From positions 1 through 5,464 of the forward strand of contig PKSZ01000400.1 in assembly GCA_002869425.1 (NCBI GenBank): a stretch of DNA of 5,464 nt. The letters are read 5' to 3'. The notes under the pieces were generated by a model. The model was not told where the DNA came from. It ran no database searches and was given only the letters and a program-made list of their open reading frames with translations. The translations under genes and the position numbers were made by a program. Shown here in pieces: positions 1-5,464 of this stretch. Origin of the DNA: Marinilabiliales bacterium (GTDB taxonomy: Bacteria > Bacteroidota > Bacteroidia > Bacteroidales > BM523). Each line of letters begins with the position of its first letter. The first letter of the stretch is position 1.

Positions 1-9
1 AATTACCGA

Positions 10-34
10 AAAGCTATCTTTTAGCTTTAATTTT
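10..34 (+). terminator. Possible intrinsic terminator of an upstream gene
   Basis: A perfect 7-bp inverted repeat, AAAGCTA (10-16) and TAGCTTT (22-28), encloses a 5-base loop and is followed by AATTTT. This resembles the AT-rich hairpin-plus-T-run terminators of AT-rich genomes. The stem has only two G:C pairs and the T-run is short, so it would be weak. It ends 18 bases before the start codon at 52, so it could also act as a 5' leader hairpin for that gene. The upstream gene it would serve is outside the window. Confidence 0.35.
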
Positions 35-51
35 AATAAGCTGCTTGAAAG

Positions 52-525
52 ATGAGGTTTATTGTAATTGTCTTTGTATTGTTTCTTGTTGAAACAGGAT
101 ACAGTCAAACAGATGAGGCAAAGGAAAAGCTTGCAAACCAGATGATTGAGGCAATGCATACTTTGGATAAAGAGATATTTATACAGGCAAAACCGACTAT
201 AGAGATGTGGAAGGTTATTGATCCTGAAGGAACGGTTGATTTAACAGATCAGGAAATAGAAGAGAAGTTTATCGATAATAAAAATCTGTCTTTTTCATAT
301 GGAAATATTGTAGAATCGGTGAAGAAAGAAAACATTGCCAGGGAAGAGATCAAATTTGAATCATATGATTACGAAGAGCTGGGGGGAACACCTGTTGCCA
401 TGACTGTTTTCTTTCGTTATAAGGAGAAGAAAGGATCGATATGGTTTTCTATAGTAACATATAATCACAAACTGTATTTAAATGAAATAAAAAACAGTTA
501 CATGATTTTTAGCCAGATGGAATAA
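52..525 (+). CDS. Small secreted protein of unknown function
   Basis: I do not recognise the family of this 157-residue protein. The N-terminus (residues 1-19) has one basic residue, a hydrophobic core (IVIVFVLFLV) and a GYSQ end, so it reads as a Sec signal peptide with cleavage probably near residue 18-19. There is no Cys for a lipobox, so the mature protein of about 138 residues should be soluble in the periplasm or outside the cell. The mature part is rich in Glu and Lys. It begins with a predicted helix (about 20-55), has an acidic middle (DLTDQEIEEKF, 79-89), and ends in alternating hydrophobic stretches that look like beta strands (VAMTVFFRYK and SIWFSIVTY). A helix-then-sheet order would suit a small alpha/beta fold such as NTF2-like, but that is only a guess from pattern. 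The start at 52 is chosen because the signal peptide begins there; no Shine-Dalgarno sequence is visible. The stop abuts the stop of the convergent symporter gene. Confidence 0.8.
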   Translation: MRFIVIVFVLFLVETGYSQTDEAKEKLANQMIEAMHTLDKEIFIQAKPTIEMWKVIDPEGTVDLTDQEIEEKFIDNKNLSFSYGNIVESVKKENIAREEIKFESYDYEELGGTPVAMTVFFRYKEKKGSIWFSIVTYNHKLYLNEIKNSYMIFSQME

Positions 526-2250
526 TTAATGATCTTCTTTTAGCAGAGAATGTTTTTTGGCTGTATCACCGCACACGGCCTCTGAAACATTGATAACAAA
601 GTCACCCATGTATTCTGCATGCGTAACCAAATCCATATAAACAACGCCTGCAAGGTATTTGTATTCGCCTCTTTTAAATTTTTCAATATGTTCATCCCTG
701 AACTTGTTTCGCAATTCATTGATTTCTGTTTCGAGTTCCAATGCAGGACTTAAGTCTGCATTTTTATAATCCAAATCCAGGTTTGCGAGCATTATGTCCA
801 GCGACTTGATAACCATCTCGAAAATCTCATTCACATTATTCCTTAAATCCTGTGGGAACCAAAGTTTTTGTTCGCGTTTTCTTTGAACGGCTTTGGCCAT
901 TGCATGACAAGTGTCACCCATGCTTTCCATATCGTCAATGACCTTAAGCATAGCCCGGATTCTTCTTGAAGTATCGCTACTGATTTCACCTTGCTGAATC
1001 TTGGTTAGGTAATGTGCAATTTCAATTTCAATTTTGTCCATATTTTCTTCCTGCTGAAGAATTTTCTCGAATTTCTTCTCAAATTTTTTGTCGTTAACTT
1101 CATTGAAAAGCTTCTGGACATTTATAAACATTTTCTTGGCTCTTTTTCCATATAGTGCAATTTCCTTGCGTGCCTGTAAAAGAGAAAGCTCAGAAGTGGA
1201 AAGCATACCTGTACTGATAAAACTCAAAGAAAAATCTTCATCATCATCCTCTTTAACAGGAACCAATTTCTCAACAACTCTTTGAATAAAACGAGCAAAC
1301 CAAACCATGACTAAGGTGTTCAGAATATTGAAGGAACTATGAAAAATTGAAAGCGAAATAGGAATGGCTGCAACACTTTCAAATGGGCTCTGTTCTCCAA
1401 TATAATTCCTTACAAACCAATCTATTCCATGCAGGAAGAACTTGAAAAGCAAAAGCATCCATATAACCCCGAAGAGGTTAAATATTAGGTGAGCTCGAGC
1501 GGTTCGTTTTGCCGACCTGTTGGCTACCGCTGCTGCAATATTCGCTGTTATAGTTGTTCCAATATTTTCTCCCAAGACCATGGCAGCAGCCATTTCAAAG
1601 GGGATCCATCCATTGCTACACATTACCAACGTTAAGGCCATTGTGGCACTGGAAGATTGAACAACAATGGTCAAGATGGTTCCAATTAATAAAAAGATGA
1701 ATATGGATACGTAGCCCATTTCGGTATATCCTGATAGGAATTCAAGTATTTCAGGGCTGTTTTTTATATCCGGAACAGAAGCTTTCAGAAAATCCAGTCC
1801 CATAAAAATTATAGCAAAACCTACCATGAATTCACCCCAGGATTTTCGCTTATTTTTTTTTGAGAAAACCAATGGAAAACCAAGTCCTATGATGGGCAAC
1901 GAAAGGGCACTTATAGAAACTTTAAATCCCAGTAGGGATATAATCCATGCAGTAACCGTGGTACCAATATTGGCACCCATAATCACTCCAATTGATTCAA
2001 GGAGGGTAATTAGGCCTGCATTAACAAAGCTAACCAACATTACCGTTGTTGCAGATGAAGATTGAATTACGGAGGTAATTAGAAAACCTGTAAAAACGCC
2101 TTTGATTCTATTGGATGTCATTGCGGCAAGAATATTCCGCATTTTATCTCCTGCAACCTTTTGCAATCCTTCACTCATAAGCTTCATCCCAAAAAGGAAA
2201 AAAACCAGGGATCCAATGAGTTTCAGTAAGTCATAAATACCGTATTCCAT
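526..2250 (-). CDS. Na+/phosphate cotransporter with C-terminal PhoU-like domain
   Basis: This 574-residue inner-membrane protein belongs to the Na/Pi-cotransporter II (NptA/YjbB-like, Na_Pi_cotrans) family, which couples phosphate movement to sodium. The transport half shows the family's duplicated core: QSSSATT (63-69) with GANIGTT (92-98), then QSSSAT (198-203) with GENIGTT (227-233). About eight hydrophobic segments lie between residues 5 and 325. After an acidic linker (KEDDDED, 333-339), residues about 350-560 form a PhoU-like helical region with the metal-binding style motifs DDMESMGD (439-446) and HAEYMGD (544-550). The length fits transporter-PhoU fusions and exceeds NptA proteins lacking the tail. 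In YjbB-type proteins this arrangement is linked to phosphate export or homeostasis; direction of transport here is not known. I chose the ATG at 2250; a TTG directly before it is preceded by an in-frame TAA, so the gene cannot start further upstream. Its stop abuts that of the convergent gene at 52-525. Confidence 0.95.
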   Translation of the reverse strand: MEYGIYDLLKLIGSLVFFLFGMKLMSEGLQKVAGDKMRNILAAMTSNRIKGVFTGFLITSVIQSSSATTVMLVSFVNAGLITLLESIGVIMGANIGTTVTAWIISLLGFKVSISALSLPIIGLGFPLVFSKKNKRKSWGEFMVGFAIIFMGLDFLKASVPDIKNSPEILEFLSGYTEMGYVSIFIFLLIGTILTIVVQSSSATMALTLVMCSNGWIPFEMAAAMVLGENIGTTITANIAAAVANRSAKRTARAHLIFNLFGVIWMLLLFKFFLHGIDWFVRNYIGEQSPFESVAAIPISLSIFHSSFNILNTLVMVWFARFIQRVVEKLVPVKEDDDEDFSLSFISTGMLSTSELSLLQARKEIALYGKRAKKMFINVQKLFNEVNDKKFEKKFEKILQQEENMDKIEIEIAHYLTKIQQGEISSDTSRRIRAMLKVIDDMESMGDTCHAMAKAVQRKREQKLWFPQDLRNNVNEIFEMVIKSLDIMLANLDLDYKNADLSPALELETEINELRNKFRDEHIEKFKRGEYKYLAGVVYMDLVTHAEYMGDFVINVSEAVCGDTAKKHSLLKEDH

Positions 2251-2276
2251 CAATTATCTACTTACATTTTCCAGTG

Positions 2277-2310
2277 TAAAGATGAGTATTATAAATATTT
2301 TTTGACAAAA
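2277..2310 (-). promoter_or_regulatory. Candidate promoter for the Na/Pi cotransporter gene
   Basis: In the 123-base AT-rich gap upstream of the symporter, the - strand reads TTTTGTCA (2303-2310), then about 18 bases, then CATCTTTA (2277-2284). This is a partial match to the Bacteroidota sigma pattern of a TTG-type -33 element and TAnnTTTG at -7; the first and last bases of the -7 element do not fit. It would leave a leader of about 20-25 bases. In such an AT-rich gap a chance match is likely. The rest of the gap holds no other signal I can support, and the symporter could instead be read through from the upstream CYTH gene. Confidence 0.22.
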
Positions 2311-2373
2311 TTTTTTTAACACATTTTTATCTTTTTAAACAGAAATTTAGGTGTTGACTTTTAGTAAAAAATA

Positions 2374-2847
2374 TTATGGTTCAGAATTCCAGCTATTTAC
2401 AGGGTGCTTTGCAAGCTTTGAATTATAGTATCTGTTATCTGTACTTACTTCTTTACCCAGCCAGTCTGGAAGCGTAATCTTTTCATCCGGACTTTCCAAT
2501 TCAATCTCAGCAAGAATAAGTCCTTGATTATCTCCGGAAAACTCATCTATTTCCCATGTGTTTCCTTCAAAATTAACTTTATATCTTTTTTTTGATATGA
2601 GATTGGAATCGCAATAGTTTTTTATTAATTGATTTGCATCTGCCAGAGGAATTTCATATTCAAATTCATCTCTTGAAATACCTACGCGAGGACCCTTAAT
2701 GGTTAAAAATCCTTTTTCTCCAACCGTTCTTATTCGTACCGATTTCCCTTTTAGGTTTGCAAAATAAGCTTGCTTTATTTCAAAACCTTCAGATGCATTT
2801 CTTTTCCACTTATTGTTTTTGACCAAAAATTTTCTTTCAATTTCCAT
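2374..2847 (-). CDS. CYTH domain protein (triphosphate tunnel metalloenzyme)
   Basis: The protein has 157 residues, the usual size of single-domain bacterial CYTH proteins. These fold into an eight-stranded tunnel and hydrolyse triphosphate-containing substrates, often inorganic tripolyphosphate, with a divalent metal. The hallmark ExExK is at the extreme N-terminus (E2, E4, K6 in EIERKF). Other tunnel residues are visible in order: R38 and R40 (VRIR), K51 (LTIK), the acidic strand E61/E63/E65, R88 (KKRY), D101 (EIDEF), E114/E116/E118 (AEIELE), and a C-terminal NRYYNSKLA (138-146). No key residue appears missing. The cytoplasmic location follows from the lack of a signal peptide. The start is set by the ExExK motif, which must lie at the N-terminus. 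It sits 4 bases after the methyltransferase stop, so the two are probably co-transcribed and translationally coupled. The substrate cannot be read from sequence: tripolyphosphatase is most likely, and thiamine triphosphatase or adenylate cyclase activity (class IV) is less likely. Confidence 0.9.
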   Translation of the reverse strand: MEIERKFLVKNNKWKRNASEGFEIKQAYFANLKGKSVRIRTVGEKGFLTIKGPRVGISRDEFEYEIPLADANQLIKNYCDSNLISKKRYKVNFEGNTWEIDEFSGDNQGLILAEIELESPDEKITLPDWLGKEVSTDNRYYNSKLAKHPVNSWNSEP

Positions 2848-2851
2848 ATTA

Positions 2852-3589
2852 TCACATTTTCAGATAAAAATCTTTTGTAAGATTAATGTATTCTTTAGCG
2901 TATTGATGACGGCCATTCTTTTCTATTATCAGATTTTCTTCAATTACAGTATCATTCTTAAGTCTTCCTGCTTCAATCATTACCCGACTTATTTCTTTTT
3001 CAGGGGTTGGGAAAACATAGCAAATCCGTTGAGTAAACAGATTTTTTTTTTCGCAAAGATCTTGTACATGAGTTAATCGATCGTATGGAAGAACAAGGCT
3101 GATTCTTCCATTTTTTGTAAGCGCTTTTGATTCAAAATCAAATATTTCATTTAATGAAAGTGAATCAGCATTTCTTGCCAGTGTTCTGCTGTCGTTTTTC
3201 GATTTTAAGGAATTGCTAAAATATGGTGGGTTTGTGATGATTAAATCAAAAGTGGTTTGAGTTTGTTTAGCAAATTCTTCCAGTGAGAGATTTAAAACGG
3301 AGATTCTTTTATTCCATTCAGATTCTTGTATGTTTTTCCGGGCTTGTAAGGCAGCATTTTTATCTATTTCAATTGCAGTTATTTGTGCTCCCGATCTTTG
3401 CGCCATCATAAGTGCAAGCAGTCCTGTTCCGGTTCCAAGATCCAGTATGTTTGATGCAAGACTGCCAGTCCATGCGCCAAGCAAGACACCATCTGTACCT
3501 ACTTTCATAGCACATTTTTCTTGAGATATCCTGAATTTTTTAAATTGAAAATATCGATTGCCCACCAGATAATTCTTAGATTTACGCAT
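2852..3589 (-). CDS. trmN6: tRNA1(Val) (adenine(37)-N6)-methyltransferase TrmN6
   Basis: This 245-residue class I SAM-dependent methyltransferase resembles E. coli YfiC/TrmN6, which adds a methyl group to N6 of A37 beside the anticodon of tRNA1(Val). The N-terminal signature is present: an F-x-F-K-K-F-R-I-S-Q stretch (14-23) followed by AMKVGTDGVLLGAW (27-40). SAM-binding motif I is ILDLGTGTG (48-56), and the acidic end of the second strand is E74 in AIEID. The amino-methyltransferase motif IV is NPPY (120-123), which points to an exocyclic amine on adenine as target. The C-terminus (LTKDFYLKM) also fits the family. The length agrees with the E. coli protein. The exact tRNA substrate in this organism is inferred from the family. 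The ATG at 3589 opens directly into the conserved N-terminal region; no Shine-Dalgarno sequence precedes it. It is the first gene of a probable operon with the CYTH gene, and its start faces the dipeptidase start 20 bases away. Confidence 0.9.
   Translation of the reverse strand: MRKSKNYLVGNRYFQFKKFRISQEKCAMKVGTDGVLLGAWTGSLASNILDLGTGTGLLALMMAQRSGAQITAIEIDKNAALQARKNIQESEWNKRISVLNLSLEEFAKQTQTTFDLIITNPPYFSNSLKSKNDSRTLARNADSLSLNEIFDFESKALTKNGRISLVLPYDRLTHVQDLCEKKNLFTQRICYVFPTPEKEISRVMIEAGRLKNDTVIEENLIIEKNGRHQYAKEYINLTKDFYLKM
3557..3584 (+). promoter_or_regulatory. Candidate promoter for the dipeptidase gene, inside trmN6
   Basis: The + strand shows ATTG (3557-3560) and, 16 bases later, TAGATTTA (3577-3584), which matches TAnnTTTG except for its last base. 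This would place a transcription start near 3590 and give a leader of about 20 bases before the ATG at 3610. The spacer is a little shorter than the usual range of about 17-23. If real, the promoter lies wholly within the first codons of the divergent methyltransferase gene. No equally good match was found in the opposite direction for trmN6. Confidence 0.28.
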
Positions 3590-3609
3590 ATAAATTTAAG
3601 AAAATTGTT

Positions 3610-4836
3610 ATGAAAAGGTGTACTCCGTGTTATGTACTTATTGTTTTCTTTCTCTTTTCTTCTTTTGTTTCCGGAGATAATGAAAAAGAAGTGTTGGATA
3701 AGGCTAAAGAAATTCATAAAAGGGTTTTGACATTGGATTCACATTGTGATACACCTTTGTGGTTGAAAAGAGATGATTATAAGATTGGAGAAAAGCATGA
3801 TGCACATGAAACACAAAACAGGGTAGATTTACCAAGGATGAAAGAAGGCGGGTTGGATGCAATATTTTTCGCAGTATTTCTTGGTCAGGGACCACGTACA
3901 GATTCAGCTAATGAGCAGGCATGGAATGAAGCCAATAGCATCATTGATAGGATTGAACAGCAAATTAAAGTAAACGATACTGTTGCAGTTTTGGCTTACA
4001 GCTCAAACGATGCATACAAGGCGGAGGATGAAAATAAACGAGCTATTTATCTGGGTTTGGAGAACGGGTATCCCATTGGTGAGGATTTGAGCAAAGTAGA
4101 AAAGTTTTACAATCGAGGAATCAGGTATATTACGCTGAGCCATTCAAAAAACAATGATATTTGTGATTCTGCAAATGATACATTGGAATTTGGAGGTTTG
4201 AGCGAATTTGGGGAAGAAGTTGTTGCCGAGATGAATCGTCTGGGTATAATGGTTGACGTATCTCATATTTCAGACAGCGCTTTTTATGATGTGTTAAAGC
4301 TTTCTAAAGTGCCCGTAATTGCATCACATTCAAATTGCAGGGCAGTTTGCGATAATCCACGCAATTTAACAGATGATATGATAAAAAAACTTGCTGAAAA
4401 GGGTGGTGTTGTGCAGGTTTGTGTACTTAATTCTTATGTTCATAATCCACCACCAAACCCTCAACGTGATTCAGCCATTGCAGAGCTTAGAAAAGCAAGA
4501 GATCAGTACAAGGAAGTAACCGAAGCAGTGCACGATAGTATTGTGCGTGAATGGTATGCTTTACAAAAAAAATATCCGGAAAAGTTGGCTACAGTATCGC
4601 AATTGGTTGATCATATCGATCATATTGTAAAAATTGGCGGGATTGATCATGCAGGAATTGGAACTGATTTTGATGGAGGAGGAGGAATTGAAGGTTGTTA
4701 TGATGTTGCTGAGATGCCAAATATAACAGAAGAGTTGGTTAGAAGAGGTTATTCAGATGAAGACATACGAAAAATATGGGGTGGAAATTTTATGAGAGTT
4801 TTTAAAGCAGTTGAAGAATATGCTGCCAACAACTAA
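3610..4836 (+). CDS. Exported membrane dipeptidase (peptidase M19, renal dipeptidase family)
   Basis: This 408-residue zinc dipeptidase of the amidohydrolase superfamily cleaves dipeptides, some with D-residues at the C-terminal position. A Sec signal peptide is likely (K2-R3, hydrophobic core about 8-20, cleavage near SG at 21-22), so it should act in the periplasm. Family ligands are all visible: H45 and D47 in DSHCDTP, bridging E151 in LGLENG, substrate-side H178 in LSHS, H219 in VDVSH, H240 in ASHS with R251 eleven residues later, and the acidic pair in GTDFDG (351-356). The C-terminal NITEELVRRGYS and IWGGNFMRV stretches are typical. Relative to human renal dipeptidase there is an extra charged, helix-like segment of about 40 residues (about 283-325) before the LVDHIDHI helix. 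It is transcribed divergently from trmN6 and its stop overlaps that of the convergent histidine kinase. A role in recycling peptides, possibly wall-derived, is inferred. Cys4 and Cys7 are not in a lipobox, so lipoprotein processing is unlikely. Confidence 0.95.
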   Translation: MKRCTPCYVLIVFFLFSSFVSGDNEKEVLDKAKEIHKRVLTLDSHCDTPLWLKRDDYKIGEKHDAHETQNRVDLPRMKEGGLDAIFFAVFLGQGPRTDSANEQAWNEANSIIDRIEQQIKVNDTVAVLAYSSNDAYKAEDENKRAIYLGLENGYPIGEDLSKVEKFYNRGIRYITLSHSKNNDICDSANDTLEFGGLSEFGEEVVAEMNRLGIMVDVSHISDSAFYDVLKLSKVPVIASHSNCRAVCDNPRNLTDDMIKKLAEKGGVVQVCVLNSYVHNPPPNPQRDSAIAELRKARDQYKEVTEAVHDSIVREWYALQKKYPEKLATVSQLVDHIDHIVKIGGIDHAGIGTDFDGGGGIEGCYDVAEMPNITEELVRRGYSDEDIRKIWGGNFMRVFKAVEEYAANN

Positions 4837-4847
4837 TTTTTCTTTTT
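4809..4847 (+). terminator. Weak candidate terminator overlapping the dipeptidase stop
   Basis: AGTTG (4809-4813) can pair with CAACT (4830-4834) around a 16-base loop, followed closely by the T-rich run AATTTTTCTTTTT. A competing GCAG/CTGC pairing (4807-4810 with 4823-4826) exists. Both stems are short and the loops are long, so only the T-rich run is distinctive. It lies within the end of both the dipeptidase and the convergent kinase reading frames, which is the only place a terminator could be, since there is no spacer. Confidence 0.18.
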
Positions 4848-5464
4848 CAAAGTAAAAGCAATGGTTGTGCCAACACCAGAGGAGCTTCTAATATTGATGG
4901 TTTGTTTGTGTGCTTCAATGATATGCTTAACAATAGCAAGACCAAGTCCGGTGCCTCCAGACTGCATGGATCGGCTTTTGTCTACCCTGTAAAACCTTTC
5001 GAATAGACGAGGAAGGTGTTCTTCGGATATTCCAATACCATCATCTTTTATTTCAATCATAATGTTTTCTTCCATGTCGTAAAAGGCAATTCTTACATAG
5101 CCTTTTTCTTTACCATAATTTATAGCATTTACAATAAGGTTGGTAATAACCTGACGAATCCTGTCAGGATCAGCATGCACCATGGTTTTTTTGTTCGAAC
5201 CTTCCTTGAAAACAATTTTTATTCCTTTTTTACGCGCCCTATCTTCCAGAGATTCCACAATATCAGTGCTTACCTGGAAGATATCAAAATTTGTTTGTTG
5301 CAGTGTTAATACACCATGTTCAAGACGAGATATGGTTTCAAGATCTTTTACGATGGTTATCATCCTGTTAATGCTTTTCTCTGTTTTTTCCAGGTATTTT
5401 CTGTTGATATCAGGATCTTCAAGGCCTCCGTCCAGTAGGGTAAGGATATAACCCTGAATAACAA
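4833..5464 (-). CDS. PhoR-like sensor histidine kinase, C-terminal part
   Basis: The open frame continues to the right edge, so the gene is partial: 209 C-terminal residues are visible, and the ATG at 5363 is internal, not the start. The first visible residues (VIQGYILTLLDGG to about SRLEHG) are the second part of a HisKA dimerisation domain; the phospho-accepting His of the usual H-E-L-R/K-T-P should lie about eight codons outside the window. The HATPase_c domain follows with all boxes intact. Numbered from the edge, these are the N-box QVITNLIVNAINY (104-116), the G1 box DDGIG (140-144), the F-box FERFYR (154-159) and the G2 box GTGLGL (170-175). The protein phosphorylates itself and then a response regulator. 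Sequence style is closest to Bacteroidota PhoR-type kinases, but the sensor part is not visible, so the stimulus is unknown. No response regulator lies downstream; if paired, it should be upstream, beyond the window. The TAG stop overlaps the dipeptidase TAA by sharing CTAA (4833-4836). Confidence 0.93.
   Translation of the reverse strand, partial: VIQGYILTLLDGGLEDPDINRKYLEKTEKSINRMITIVKDLETISRLEHGVLTLQQTNFDIFQVSTDIVESLEDRARKKGIKIVFKEGSNKKTMVHADPDRIRQVITNLIVNAINYGKEKGYVRIAFYDMEENIMIEIKDDGIGISEEHLPRLFERFYRVDKSRSMQSGGTGLGLAIVKHIIEAHKQTINIRSSSGVGTTIAFTLKKKN

Noticed and set aside
507..560. AGCCA (511-515) with TGGCT (556-560) as a terminator at the first convergent junction
   Set aside because: A 5-bp stem with a 40-base loop is not a credible terminator.
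1088..2065. Open frames on the + strand at 1088-1285 and 1826-2065
   Set aside because: They lie antisense within the well-supported symporter gene and show no protein-like features; they follow its codon pattern.
2251..2253. TTG immediately upstream of the symporter ATG as the start codon
   Set aside because: The ATG at 2250 is the normal choice, and TTG starts are rare in this phylum; the difference is a single residue.
2301..2336. Promoter-like TTGACA with TATCTTTT downstream on the + strand
   Set aside because: No + strand gene follows; the next features on that side are - strand genes, and the match is expected in such AT-rich sequence.
2813..3524. Open frames on the + strand at 2813-3076 and 3330-3524
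   Set aside because: They are antisense to the CYTH and trmN6 genes, whose motifs are intact, and their translations look like Phe/Ser-rich noise.
3610..3675. Dipeptidase as a lipoprotein via Cys4 or Cys7
   Set aside because: Both Cys residues precede the hydrophobic core; a lipobox Cys must follow it.
3505..3895. Open frames on the - strand at 3505-3717 and 3704-3895 across the divergent junction
   Set aside because: They overlap the start of trmN6 or lie antisense to the dipeptidase signal-peptide region, and have low-complexity composition with no motif.
5016..5451. Open frames on the + strand at 5016-5309 and 5182-5451
   Set aside because: They are antisense to the histidine kinase catalytic domain, whose boxes are all intact.
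1..5464. tRNA, rRNA, CRISPR, insertion sequence or prophage content
   Set aside because: No cloverleaf, direct-repeat array, transposase or phage protein is seen, and the genes fill nearly all of the window.

Overview
The window reads as an ordinary, AT-rich, gene-dense piece of a Bacteroidota chromosome. The pointers are: start codons without Shine-Dalgarno sequences, a secretion signal ending in Ser-Gln, and protein styles typical of the phylum (a PhoR-like kinase, a periplasmic M19 dipeptidase, a Na/Pi symporter fused to a PhoU domain). The assignment rests on pattern recognition; no 16S or other marker gene is present.

Layout from left to right. A short hairpin (10-34) probably ends an upstream transcript. 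A small secreted protein of unknown function follows on the + strand (52-525). Its stop codon directly abuts that of a convergent Na+/phosphate symporter with a PhoU-like tail (526-2250, - strand). Upstream of the symporter, after a 123-base AT-rich gap, lies a tight two-gene - strand unit: a TrmN6-type tRNA adenine methyltransferase (2852-3589), then a CYTH/triphosphate tunnel metalloenzyme (2374-2847), 4 bases apart. Only 20 bases from the methyltransferase start, a divergent exported M19 (renal-dipeptidase family) metallopeptidase begins (3610-4836, + strand). Its stop codon overlaps the stop of a convergent PhoR-like sensor histidine kinase (4833-5464, - strand), which runs off the right edge and lacks its N-terminal part here.

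There is no gene-free stretch over 300 bases. I see no tRNA, rRNA, CRISPR array, insertion sequence or prophage gene. The shared theme is loose: phosphate transport, a triphosphate-type hydrolase and a PhoR-like kinase lie within 5 kb, but strand order does not make them one operon. The tRNA methyltransferase and dipeptidase look like housekeeping genes. The most notable points are the extreme compactness (two tail-to-tail junctions with no spacer and one head-to-head junction of 20 bases) and the unassigned small secreted protein. I found no convincing evidence of a new multi-gene system.
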